Source of the DNA: Luminiphilus syltensis NOR5-1B
GTDB taxonomy: Bacteria; Pseudomonadota; Gammaproteobacteria; Pseudomonadales; Halieaceae
Assembly (NCBI RefSeq): GCF_000158175.1
Contig: NZ_DS999411.1
Location: forward strand, 93,951-157,950
Reading direction: 5' to 3'
Length of the DNA: 64,000 nt
Within the stretch, counting starts at the first letter, position 1, and every line of letters begins with the position of its first letter. Below are positions 1 through 8,336 of the stretch, piece by piece. The notes below the pieces were generated by a model. It was not told where the DNA came from, ran no database searches, and worked only from the letters and a program-made list of their open reading frames with translations. A program made the translations under genes and the position numbers.

Positions 1-1498
1 AAATATGCTGGTTGCCGATGTAAGGCGATTTTCCAACCCAGTTAACACCCTCGCCACCCATCTGGATCAGGGATTCAGTATTACGATCCATCCATGAGGC
101 CATAAAATGGCAGCCAATTCCCGCCAGAGCTTTACTTCCCTCCGGCACTTTGGTGGACGTGTTGTGAGGACAACCCGCGCAAAAGTAAGGCGTGCGCTTA
201 ACGTCAGTGGGAACATCAATTTGCACTTGGGTGGAGGTAAGCTCGGCGAGCTCGTGGTCAAAACTGACGGACGGAAACACGTGTTTTATACGTGCCGCAA
301 CGATCGGCGCGAGAATCCCCGGTGACAACTCGCCCGTCCAGGGGATTAGAGGTGACCCAACTTCATCGTACTTGCCTACCATCCGGCTTGGCTTGTCACT
401 CTGGTAATCGTAAAGGGCCTCCTTTAACTCGCTTTCTATAATCCCGCGCTTCTCCTCCACCACCAGTACTTCATCTTTGCCGCGCAGGAATGCTCGAGCA
501 CCTTCCGTTTCCAGCGGCCAGACCATACCCACTTTATAAATATCAATGCCCAACTCCCTGCAGCGCGCTTCATCAACGCCGAGTAGGCGCAAGGCCTGCA
601 TCAGATCCAGGTGCCCCTTACCGGTGGTGATGATGCCGAGTTTTGCATCCGGGATACCGTAAATAGCTCGATCAATCGGGTTTGCCCTGGCGAAAGCCCG
701 CACCGCGTCCAGCTTTGCCACCATACGTGCCTCCACCTGAGGACCGGGCAAATCTGGCCAGCGGTAGTGCAAGCCATAGCTTGGCGCCTGGTAATCGGTC
801 GGTGCTGTGTATTCGCGAAGGGATCCAAGTTCTACCGAGGCTGCGCTCTCAACCGTTTCTGAAATCGCTTTAAATCCCACCCAGGTACCTGAATACCTGG
901 ACAAAGCAAAACCGTACAAACCGTATTCGATATATTCTGAAACACTGGCGGGGTTCAGCGTGGGCATGAAATAAGCCATGAACGCCACATCGGACTGATG
1001 CGACATACTTGAAGATACGCAACCATGATCATCTCCAGCCACAACCAACACACCGCCATGAGGCGAGCTACCGTAGGCGTTGCCATGCTTCAGCGCATCT
1101 CCGGCCCGATCCACACCCGGGCCTTTTCCATACCAGATAGAGAACACGCCATCCACTTCACGTTCTTTCTCACTCTCCACCTGCTGGGTACCGAGGACGG
1201 CGGTCGCGGCAAGGTCTTCATTGATAGCAGGCAAAAACTGAATATCTTTGCTTTCCAAGAAACTACGCCCGCGCCAGAGCTCTTGATCATAGGCGCCAAG
1301 GGGAGATCCTCGATAACCGGAAACGAATCCGGCCGTGTTTAGCCCTCTGCGTCTGTCCATGTCCCGCTGCAACATTGGAAGTCGCACAAGCGCCTGGGTG
1401 CCAGTCAAAAATACACGCCCCGTTTCGCGCGTGTACCGGTCAAGAAGAGCGTAATCGTCTAAAGGCAAGTCACGACTTGATACATCCACTGCCAGCAT
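1..1498 (-). CDS. indolepyruvate ferredoxin oxidoreductase family protein (N-terminal 499 residues, cut by window edge)
   Basis: An open frame runs from an ATG at 1498 off the left edge with no stop. It reads as the alpha (TPP-binding) half of the fused 2-oxoacid:ferredoxin oxidoreductases of about 1150 residues. Early residues carry the family pattern GFVSGYRGSPLGAYD. Residues just before the edge contain FCAGCPHNTSTKVPEG and QMGGEGVNWVG, both typical of IorA-like enzymes. These cytoplasmic enzymes oxidatively decarboxylate aryl or branched 2-oxoacids to acyl-CoA with ferredoxin. The gene is divergent from an Lrp/AsnC regulator that probably controls it. The beta part and the Fe-S domain would lie outside the window. 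Family assignment is secure; the substrate is not. Confidence 0.9.
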   Translation of the reverse strand, partial: MLAVDVSSRDLPLDDYALLDRYTRETGRVFLTGTQALVRLPMLQRDMDRRRGLNTAGFVSGYRGSPLGAYDQELWRGRSFLESKDIQFLPAINEDLAATAVLGTQQVESEKEREVDGVFSIWYGKGPGVDRAGDALKHGNAYGSSPHGGVLVVAGDDHGCVSSSMSHQSDVAFMAYFMPTLNPASVSEYIEYGLYGFALSRYSGTWVGFKAISETVESAASVELGSLREYTAPTDYQAPSYGLHYRWPDLPGPQVEARMVAKLDAVRAFARANPIDRAIYGIPDAKLGIITTGKGHLDLMQALRLLGVDEARCRELGIDIYKVGMVWPLETEGARAFLRGKDEVLVVEEKRGIIESELKEALYDYQSDKPSRMVGKYDEVGSPLIPWTGELSPGILAPIVAARIKHVFPSVSFDHELAELTSTQVQIDVPTDVKRTPYFCAGCPHNTSTKVPEGSKALAGIGCHFMASWMDRNTESLIQMGGEGVNWVGKSPYIGNQHI

Positions 1499-1640
1499 CC
1501 TATTTCCACAAGGATGTTTACCCTATTTCAATATTTAGACAATGTGCTTTCTTTATAATGGGCAATAAAGGCAATTAATGATAAAAGTCGGGTTTATTTA
1601 TGCATTTCTCGAACATTCTTTCGCGGCTAGGGAGGTTGGT

Positions 1641-2096
1641 GTGGACAAAACGGATAAAAAGATACTTAAGGCGCTGCAACAGGACGGTCGAATTAGCAAC
1701 CAAGCCCTCGCTGACCAGGTGGGGCTTTCGCCGGCTGCCTGCTGGCGCCGAGTTCGGGCGCTCGAAGATGAGAACCTCATTACTGGCTATTCGGCGCACC
1801 TGAACAGGGAAAAGCTTAATCTCAGTCTCTGCGCCTTCGTGCATATCTCACTGGCAAGGCACGTCAAAGAGAGCACCACTTCGTTTGAAGAAGCAATCTT
1901 GCAACGACCGGAAGTACTCGAGTGTTTCGCAACGACCGGAGATGCTGATTTTATCCTTCGCGTGGTTACGGAAGGTATTCAGTCTCTCGATAGGTTCCTG
2001 GAAGAGTGCCTATTCGCGCTACCGCAAATAGCCCAGGTTCGCTCTCATATCGCTTTGCGCGAACTGAAGCTTGAGACTGCTCTGCCCATCAATTGA
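1641..2096 (+). CDS. Lrp/AsnC family transcriptional regulator
   Basis: A 151-residue protein with the family layout: an N-terminal winged helix-turn-helix (DKTDKKILKALQQDGRISN then LSPAACWRRVRALE) and a C-terminal ligand-binding RAM domain (about residues 65-145, with the conserved GDADFILRV). I chose the GTG at 1641 because a GGGAGG ribosome site sits at 1630-1635 and the family normally begins at this point. The same frame is open upstream to an ATG at 1578, which would add 21 residues unlike the family. It is divergent from the 2-oxoacid:ferredoxin oxidoreductase, so local control of that gene by an amino or keto acid is likely (inference). Confidence 0.9.
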   Translation: MDKTDKKILKALQQDGRISNQALADQVGLSPAACWRRVRALEDENLITGYSAHLNREKLNLSLCAFVHISLARHVKESTTSFEEAILQRPEVLECFATTGDADFILRVVTEGIQSLDRFLEECLFALPQIAQVRSHIALRELKLETALPIN

Positions 2097-2285
2097 CGGT
2101 CGCAGCGGCCGACCCTGTGCCCGCATACACCTGCTTCAACACACCAACGATCCAGCTTTGGGTAAATCGTGACTGCTTCATTGCAGCTTCCTGTGCTCAT
2201 TGTCACAGAAAACTCCAGTTAACGGTGTATCGGATTAAGGGAAGTGGACAGCACGTGCAGAACGTCCCGTAAATACACTGGTTAT

Positions 2286-3134
2286 TTATCGGGACGCGGC
2301 AAGAGTATTGCTCAAAAGACAGGCAATCGTCATTGGGCCTACCCCCCCTGGTACAGGAGTGATGGCAGATGCAATATCCCTGACAGCATCAAAATCGACA
2401 TCACCCACCAAAACCTGCTTTCCATCGCGAGCAACCCGATTAATTCCGACATCGATTACAACCGCTCCCGGTTTGACCCAATCCGCCTTAACAAGCTCGG
2501 GCACGCCTACAGCGGCGATTAAAATATCGGCGCCAGCGCACACATTCGGAAGGTCCCTCGTTTTGGAGTGAGTTATCGTGACCGTGCAGCTTTTCTGTAA
2601 CAGCAGCATGCTCAATGGCTTGCCGACGATATTCGATCGTCCGATTATTACCGCGTGCATGCCTTTCAAATCCGGAATCACCGTCTCAATAAGGTGCAAA
2701 CAACCGAGCGGAGTGCAGGGAACCATCGCTCTGGAATCACCGTTAAGTAACCGCCCACCATTAACCTCGTGGAAGCCATCAACATCCTTCTCCGGCGCGA
2801 TAGCGCCGATTACCGCCTGCTCGTTTATCTGCTCAGGCAGAGGCAGTTGGACCAGGATTCCATGAACAGATTTATCTGTATTTAATTTATCGATCACTGC
2901 TAGCAGGTCTGATTCTGACGTTGTACTGGGTAAGCGAATAAGCTGCCCGTTAAAGCCGGCCTCTTCCGCTCGCTTTTCCTTATTCCGGACATAAACCTGA
3001 CTTGCTGGATCTTCGCCAACAAGCACCACCGTGAGGCCAGGCCGCGCACCATCTGCTTTTACCTGCCCTTCAACTCCGGCTTTTACCTGCTCCAGTATCT
3101 CAGCGGCTTTGAGCTTTCCATCAATTAATTGCAT
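2286..3134 (-). CDS. folD: bifunctional methylenetetrahydrofolate dehydrogenase/methenyl-THF cyclohydrolase
   Basis: FolD interconverts 5,10-methylene-THF, 5,10-methenyl-THF and 10-formyl-THF with NADP in the cytoplasm. The 282 residues match the usual length. The catalytic Y48 and K52 lie in [14 protein letters not shown]. The NADP site is [15 protein letters not shown], and the C-terminal signature is [16 protein letters not shown]. It lies 37 bp downstream of purU and is probably the last gene of the flavoprotein-purU-folD operon. There it would convert methylene-THF from methyl-group oxidation to formyl-THF. Annotation is secure; whether this is the only folD in the genome cannot be seen here. 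Confidence 0.96.
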   Translation of the reverse strand: MQLIDGKLKAAEILEQVKAGVEGQVKADGARPGLTVVLVGEDPASQVYVRNKEKRAEEAGFNGQLIRLPSTTSESDLLAVIDKLNTDKSVHGILVQLPLPEQINEQAVIGAIAPEKDVDGFHEVNGGRLLNGDSRAMVPCTPLGCLHLIETVIPDLKGMHAVIIGRSNIVGKPLSMLLLQKSCTVTITHSKTRDLPNVCAGADILIAAVGVPELVKADWVKPGAVVIDVGINRVARDGKQVLVGDVDFDAVRDIASAITPVPGGVGPMTIACLLSNTLAASR

Positions 3135-3171
3135 TTATTGTGATATCCCTAAACTTCAGTTTCGCTGCTGA

Positions 3172-4047
3172 CTAGCGGTCGAAAACAACCGTACGGCGAC
3201 TACTAGTCATCATGACGCGACCTTCGGCATGCCATTTAGCGGCACGCATCAAGACACGGGATTCGACCTGACGACCCGCTGTTACGAGAACATCGACATC
3301 GTCTGAATGCGCCACCCGAAAAACATCCTGTTCAATAATGGGCCCTTCATCCAAATCAGCAGTCACGTAATGTGCGGTTGCGCCAACGAGTTTTACGCCC
3401 TTTTCATACGCCTGGTGGTAAGGCTTCGCGCCTTTAAACCCGGGAAGAAATGAGTGATGAATATTAATTGCACGCCCCTGCAACTTTTTGCAGAGATCGT
3501 CAGAGAGAATTTGCATATAGCGTGCCAATAGCATCAGTTCAGAGCCCGTATCCTCCATCACTTTCAACATTTGGGCCTCTTGCTGAGGCTTGGTATCGGG
3601 GGTTACTGGCAAATGGTAGAACGGGACTCCATACCATGTCGCCATAGAATTAAGATCATCGTGATTAGATACCACCGCAACGATATCGAGCGGGAGATCT
3701 CCGGTCTTCCATGCGTGGAGAAGATCTTTCAAACAATGATCCCATTTTGATACCGCAATAACAGTTTTCAATTTGTCTTCAGTTGATCGGAACGACCAGG
3801 ACATCTCGAAAGATCGGGCGATCGCATCAAAAGCCGTAGTTATCTCATCCATCATTTCGGCATTCATCGGCTTGCCGCTCAACAATGTACGCATGAAAAA
3901 TTGCCGACTGCTTGGCTCCGTATGCTGCGACGACTCGACTATTGAGAACTCGCGGTCTGCGAAAAATTTAGCCACCGCCGAAACGATACCCACTTGGTCT
4001 TCACACGAAATTCGTAAAACGTAGTGCGATGTTTGAGGCTCACTCAT
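3172..4047 (-). CDS. purU: formyltetrahydrofolate deformylase
   Basis: PurU hydrolyses 10-formyl-THF to THF and formate. The protein has 291 residues, close to the E. coli enzyme (280). The N-terminal ACT domain (YVLRISCEDQVGIVSAVAKF, about residues 8-85) is the regulatory part. The C-terminal formyltransferase fold carries the active-site pieces INIHHSFLPGFKGAKPYHQA and GATAHYVTADLDEGPIIEQD. It sits between a dimethylglycine/sarcosine dehydrogenase-like gene (50 bp upstream) and folD (37 bp downstream) on the same strand. That context suggests it drains formyl-THF produced by demethylation rather than acting only in purine balance (inference). Confidence 0.95.
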   Translation of the reverse strand: MSEPQTSHYVLRISCEDQVGIVSAVAKFFADREFSIVESSQHTEPSSRQFFMRTLLSGKPMNAEMMDEITTAFDAIARSFEMSWSFRSTEDKLKTVIAVSKWDHCLKDLLHAWKTGDLPLDIVAVVSNHDDLNSMATWYGVPFYHLPVTPDTKPQQEAQMLKVMEDTGSELMLLARYMQILSDDLCKKLQGRAINIHHSFLPGFKGAKPYHQAYEKGVKLVGATAHYVTADLDEGPIIEQDVFRVAHSDDVDVLVTAGRQVESRVLMRAAKWHAEGRVMMTSSRRTVVFDR

Positions 4048-4096
4048 GGGCCCAGGATCTCCGTTTATATGTTTTTCTAATTTTATTTATTTTCCT

Positions 4097-6550
4097 TTAA
4101 CCCTTTGTTCTAAGGGACGAAGGGTCATACATGGGTTTCAGTGAAGCATGAGCTTCATGTCTTACCCCCGCGACAACAATTTCGAACTTACTCTGACTAA
4201 TAAGATCTCCATCGACACCGGCGTCATGGCGGACATAGCCAAGTGCTACACTACCACCAAGCGTATGACCGTAAGCCGCAGACGACGTATATCCCACGCG
4301 CTCGCCGTTACACAGAATCGGCTCGTTGTGATAGAGCAACGGTTCGGGGGACTTCATTAAAAACTGAACCAATCGCTTGGTCAGTTTCTGGTCATTATTT
4401 CTTCTCTGCTGAAGGGCTTCGGCGCCGAGAAAGCCTCCGGCCTTTTCAAGCTTCGCCGCAAACATAAGTCCGGATTCGCGCTGATCATCATCCGATCCAA
4501 TATCGTGTCCCCATTCGCGAAATGCCTTCTCTAGTCGTAATGAGTTAAGCGCATGATATCCGCACAGCCGCAGACCGAATTCGTCGCCAGCCTCCATCAA
4601 TTCATCAAAAATATAGGCGAGGTACTCGGAGGGTATGTAAAGCTCCCAGCCCAATTCTCCGACGTAGGAAATCCGGAGCGCTTTTACTGTCGCATACCCA
4701 ATATCGATATCGCGCATCCATCCGAACGGGTGTATCTCATTGCTCAGCGGACTCCCGCTCATCTTCTCCAGAAGAGCCCTACTTGAAGGCCCCTGAACAC
4801 TTAGCACGCCGTACGTCGTAGTGACATCAGTAACCGTTACGAACTCACCGTCACGTATATTCTGCTTAAGCCAGTAGAAAACATGTGTGTAAGTAAAAGC
4901 CGCCGTTACAACTAAAAAGCTATCTTCTTCCAGCCGAGTAACGGTTAGGTCAGCCTCTATAGTGCCTCGCTCGTTCAGCCATTGGGTATAAACTGAGCGA
5001 CCATTCGGCACGTCGACCTCATTGGTGCAGATCCAGTTGAGGTATTTTGCAGCGTCTCGCCCCTGAACGAGAAACTTACTGAACGATGAAAGCTCAAAGA
5101 CACCTACTGATTCACGAACGGCCCTATGCTCTTCTGCAGAAAAGTCGAACCAGTTCTGACGGCCGTAACTGTACTCATATTTTGGCTCCTCACCGTCGGG
5201 GGCGTACCAATTAGGTCGCTCCCAGCCAGCCCCTTCTCCCATACAGGCATTTTTTTCTATGAGTTTGTCGTGTAGCAACAGTCGTTTTGCGCCTCTGGCT
5301 GTCTCCCATTGGCGGTAGGGCCAATGATACTGATATCCGATACCTAGCGACTCCACCACCCGGTCTTTCAAATATTTCGAATTATTCTGGTGCGGCAGGA
5401 AACGACGAATATCGCTATCGAAAAAATCCCTCGGGCTATAACCACTCACTATCCAGTCTGCCAATGCTTTACCGGCGCCACCTGCAGAGAGGATCCCGAG
5501 AGAGTTGAAACCTGCGGCAACAAAATAACCATCAACATTCGGGGCCTGCCCCATGATGTAGTTGTGATCCGGTGTAAAGCTCTCAGGCCCACAGAAAAAT
5601 AACTGGATTCCAGAATCCATGGAAATGGGCACGCGCTCCATTGCCGTTTCCAGATAAGGCATCAGTCGTTCCCAATCCGGCGGCAGGTCGTCGAAACAAA
5701 ATTCCTCAGGAATCTTTGGAACATCCCAAGCCGCAGCCTTGTCTTCAAACAGGCCAATCATCAATTTTCCGGTTTCCTCGCGATAATAGGATTGCTTTCC
5801 GGGATCTCTCAGAATGGGCAGCTCAGTACTAATACCCTCAATCGAGTCGGTAACCAGGTAATAGTGTTCTGCCGCCTGAAGGGGGATGGCGACACCGCTT
5901 TGCAAACCCACTTCACGCGCCCACATGCCAGTACAGTTGACAACCACATCTGCTGTAATCTTATTACCTGCGACCTTGACGCCAACTACCCGCCCGTTCT
6001 CAAGGAGGACGTCGCCGACGCAGGTGTTTTCAAAAATTTTGGCGCCTCCCAGACGGGCTCCCCGAGCCAGCGCTTGTGTCGTATCGGTAGGGTTTGCGCG
6101 ACCATCGTGTGGGAAATGGAAACCGGCAAGTACGTCATCAACATTGGCCAATGGCCAGAGGTTCTTGACCTCCGAGGGTGAGATTTCCATAGATTCAACG
6201 CCGAACGACGCCGCGACATCACAGCCGCGTCGCATCTCCTCGACCTTTTCAGCGGTGGAGGCCACTTGAATGGACCCGATCGGCGAAAATCCAGTGGCCT
6301 GCCCTGTTTCCTCCTCCAGACGCTCATAAAGATCGCGTGTATATTTAGCCAACCAAGTTTGGTTCTCCGTGGCGCGCAGTGTGGTGATAAGCCCTGCGGC
6401 ATGCCATGTGGTTCCACAGGTAAGTTGTCTGCGTTCAAACAAGACAACGTCCTTCACTCCTAACTTCGTAAGGTGATAGGCGACGCTGCAGCCAATGATA
6501 CCGCCGCCGATGATGACCACGTTTGCGCTACCGGGAATTGGCTTGGACAT
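4097..6550 (-). CDS. FAD-dependent oxidoreductase with GcvT domain (dimethylglycine/sarcosine dehydrogenase-like)
   Basis: An 817-residue protein with the layout of dimethylglycine and sarcosine dehydrogenases. It has an N-terminal FAD-binding DAO domain (VVIIGGGIIGCSVAYHLTKL, residues 11-30), a central FAO linker domain, and a C-terminal folate-binding aminomethyltransferase (GcvT) domain from about residue 430. TTWHAAGL holds the conserved His (H50) that binds FAD covalently in this family. Such enzymes oxidise N-methyl groups and pass formaldehyde to THF as methylene-THF. I used the ATG at 6550 because GGGGG lies 7 bp upstream; the frame is open to 6646. purU and folD follow. A 28-bp dyad shared with the catabolic cluster lies 60 bp upstream. 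The exact substrate is unknown. Confidence 0.88.
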   Translation of the reverse strand: MSKPIPGSANVVIIGGGIIGCSVAYHLTKLGVKDVVLFERRQLTCGTTWHAAGLITTLRATENQTWLAKYTRDLYERLEEETGQATGFSPIGSIQVASTAEKVEEMRRGCDVAASFGVESMEISPSEVKNLWPLANVDDVLAGFHFPHDGRANPTDTTQALARGARLGGAKIFENTCVGDVLLENGRVVGVKVAGNKITADVVVNCTGMWAREVGLQSGVAIPLQAAEHYYLVTDSIEGISTELPILRDPGKQSYYREETGKLMIGLFEDKAAAWDVPKIPEEFCFDDLPPDWERLMPYLETAMERVPISMDSGIQLFFCGPESFTPDHNYIMGQAPNVDGYFVAAGFNSLGILSAGGAGKALADWIVSGYSPRDFFDSDIRRFLPHQNNSKYLKDRVVESLGIGYQYHWPYRQWETARGAKRLLLHDKLIEKNACMGEGAGWERPNWYAPDGEEPKYEYSYGRQNWFDFSAEEHRAVRESVGVFELSSFSKFLVQGRDAAKYLNWICTNEVDVPNGRSVYTQWLNERGTIEADLTVTRLEEDSFLVVTAAFTYTHVFYWLKQNIRDGEFVTVTDVTTTYGVLSVQGPSSRALLEKMSGSPLSNEIHPFGWMRDIDIGYATVKALRISYVGELGWELYIPSEYLAYIFDELMEAGDEFGLRLCGYHALNSLRLEKAFREWGHDIGSDDDQRESGLMFAAKLEKAGGFLGAEALQQRRNNDQKLTKRLVQFLMKSPEPLLYHNEPILCNGERVGYTSSAAYGHTLGGSVALGYVRHDAGVDGDLISQSKFEIVVAGVRHEAHASLKPMYDPSSLRTKG

Positions 6551-6609
6551 GAAATGCCCCCTAAAAGTCTGATGCGTAATAAGTGCGGCGTGACGCCAAG
6601 TGCTTCTTA

Positions 6610-6637
6610 AGTGAAATTTTATCTCATTATTTTCACT
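6610..6637. promoter_or_regulatory. 28-bp dyad operator candidate, site 1 of 5 (flavoprotein-purU-folD operon)
   Basis: AGTGAA at 6610-6615 and TTCACT at 6632-6637 form a perfect 6-bp inverted repeat separated by 16 AT-rich bases. The arms extend to AAGTGAAA/TTTCACTT (6609-6638). It lies 60 bp upstream of the flavoprotein ATG. The same half-sites with the same 16-base spacer recur at 13358, 17316, 21821 and 30202. I infer a binding site for a dimeric repressor or activator; the protein is not known. Confidence 0.65.
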
Positions 6638-6650
6638 TATAAACAAGGGG

Positions 6651-7319
6651 AAGTTGATCAGTTTTTGGGAAATATATGCCGCTCGGGCATATTAGATGCC
6701 GCAACACGCCTTAGTGCTCGATTCAGGCCAGGACGCCTTCCACGTAAATCGGAGCTCTGCAACTCGCTTAGGAAGCAGAGGTCTAAGCTGCTCACTTGGG
6801 CAGTAAGGCGGTAGGGTTACACACGAAACAGCAACTGCAGGGACGGGGCCGGGATCACGGGGCTTATGCTAAAGGGTGCTCGGGCACTTGACGCTGTCAT
6901 CGGCCTGCCGGCTTTCCATAAACAATCAATTTCAATTTCGAACTGCGCACCGTGGCTTTGAGCAGCAGAACCCGAGGATTCTGCGCTGCGCACTAAAGTA
7001 CGCCCAGGGATCCCTGACCGACTAATTGCCCGAGTAATTAGTAGAGAATCTTCGACTTCCGGGCAAAAAATAGGCGTGGAGATTCATGGATCGGGCCATA
7101 GCAGGCCATCACCAGGACTGTTTTCATTTCCTTGGAATTCGTGCCACATTGGCATTAAGTGCATGACTGATATCGAACCCCATCTTGATGGTTGACGACA
7201 AAACGTCGCTTTCTCCTCGAAAAATGTTTGAGTCTCTCAGGGTAATAAAACAGGGAGATGCCCACACATTGTTTCAGCGGCACCTTGGCCTTATTTCTGA
7301 TCCGCTACCGTGGTTTACT
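6651..7319. other. intergenic stretch without a supported gene
   Basis: About 670 bases between the flavoprotein promoter region and the end of the acyltransferase gene. No frame gives a protein I recognise. The minus strand from about 7083 to 6818 is free of stops; a piece of it (GAQFEIEIDCL) vaguely recalls the end of a RidA-type protein, but it has no start codon with a ribosome site and no upstream match. It may be decayed coding DNA. I do not call a gene. Confidence 0.4.
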
Positions 7320-8336
7320 TCAGCTGACCAAATCCGCACCGACAACAATCGCCTCCTCCGCCTGCCGTTTCTCGAATGCCGTACGGTCTTCAAGGCCACG
7401 CCAACCTGCGGCAACCAGGCATTGGGCCACCGATTGGCGTAGCGTCCTACCCGGTCCGAGAACCACAAACATGTCGGGCTCGAACTCGAAAGCTGCTATG
7501 CGTAGCGCTTTGGTGAAATCGTAGGTCTCTGTGACCTGTCGACCCAGCGTGTAGTCCCAGAGCTGGTCACGTTCATAGCAGTGCGGGTACCACAACGAGC
7601 CATGTCCATCGACAAGAGGTAACGAGGCCGGCTGAAGCGGTAAATTTGCAAGCTGTAATCGGGCTTCGGCTGCTACTGGCGACAGTAAAGAGGTGTGGAA
7701 AGCGGCATGATTCGGCAGGCGCATTGGAAAGCGGTCGCCTATCACCGGCACTGCTTCCTCAAATGCACGCAGCCCCGCCTCGTTTCCGGCGAGCACAATC
7801 ATGCTGCCTAGCCTGATGGACACCTTGAGCACCCGATCTTCGGACCCATTTATCTCCGTCACTCGATCCAGAATCTCTCTTTCACGTTGCGGGTTGGCAA
7901 TCCAGTCGATATCTGTGCACGGATAGATAAGCTGACCGCCGACTCCGCTCGCCTGCATAAGACTGCCCATAGTATTTACCAGCTCAAATCCATCCTCGGG
8001 ATTCAGCGCCCCGGCACAGGCAAGCGCGGTGTACCACCCCATCGAGTTGCCCGTGACTGCCACGATGTCTAAGTCCTGATTATCTATATTGAGGTAGTCG
8101 GTATAACTACAGGCGTAGATCAGTGCCGAAGCGTTGTCGCTACGCATATGCAGACGACTAGAGAACCGCTCCGAGTCATCTAGTTGGCTAACTGTTGGTT
8201 GCTGCTCTCGCCGTCGGATATCGTCGAAACGCTCGACCAGCTCTTCACAAACACCTCTGGTTCGTTTCAAACTGCCAAGCTCATCCCGGTTATAGGTGCC
8301 CCGCCCCGGGCAGACCAAGACCGCTCTCCTAGTCAT
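7320..8336 (-). CDS. FabD-like acyltransferase domain protein coupled to fused E1
   Basis: A 338-residue protein with a malonyl/acyl-CoA transacylase fold. The nucleophile elbow is GNSMG (S98), a variant of GHSxG, and the catalytic-type His is in HAAFHTSLL (H214). The start is the ATG at 8336, which overlaps the TGA of the upstream E1 gene by four bases, so the two are translationally coupled. The frame also extends upstream inside E1, but a real start there is unlikely. FabD itself normally lies in a fatty-acid operon; here the partner is a 2-oxoacid dehydrogenase, so a dedicated acyl-transfer role for the E1 product is likely (inference). The substrate is unknown. Confidence 0.75.
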   Translation of the reverse strand: MTRRAVLVCPGRGTYNRDELGSLKRTRGVCEELVERFDDIRRREQQPTVSQLDDSERFSSRLHMRSDNASALIYACSYTDYLNIDNQDLDIVAVTGNSMGWYTALACAGALNPEDGFELVNTMGSLMQASGVGGQLIYPCTDIDWIANPQREREILDRVTEINGSEDRVLKVSIRLGSMIVLAGNEAGLRAFEEAVPVIGDRFPMRLPNHAAFHTSLLSPVAAEARLQLANLPLQPASLPLVDGHGSLWYPHCYERDQLWDYTLGRQVTETYDFTKALRIAAFEFEPDMFVVLGPGRTLRQSVAQCLVAAGWRGLEDRTAFEKRQAEEAIVVGADLVS

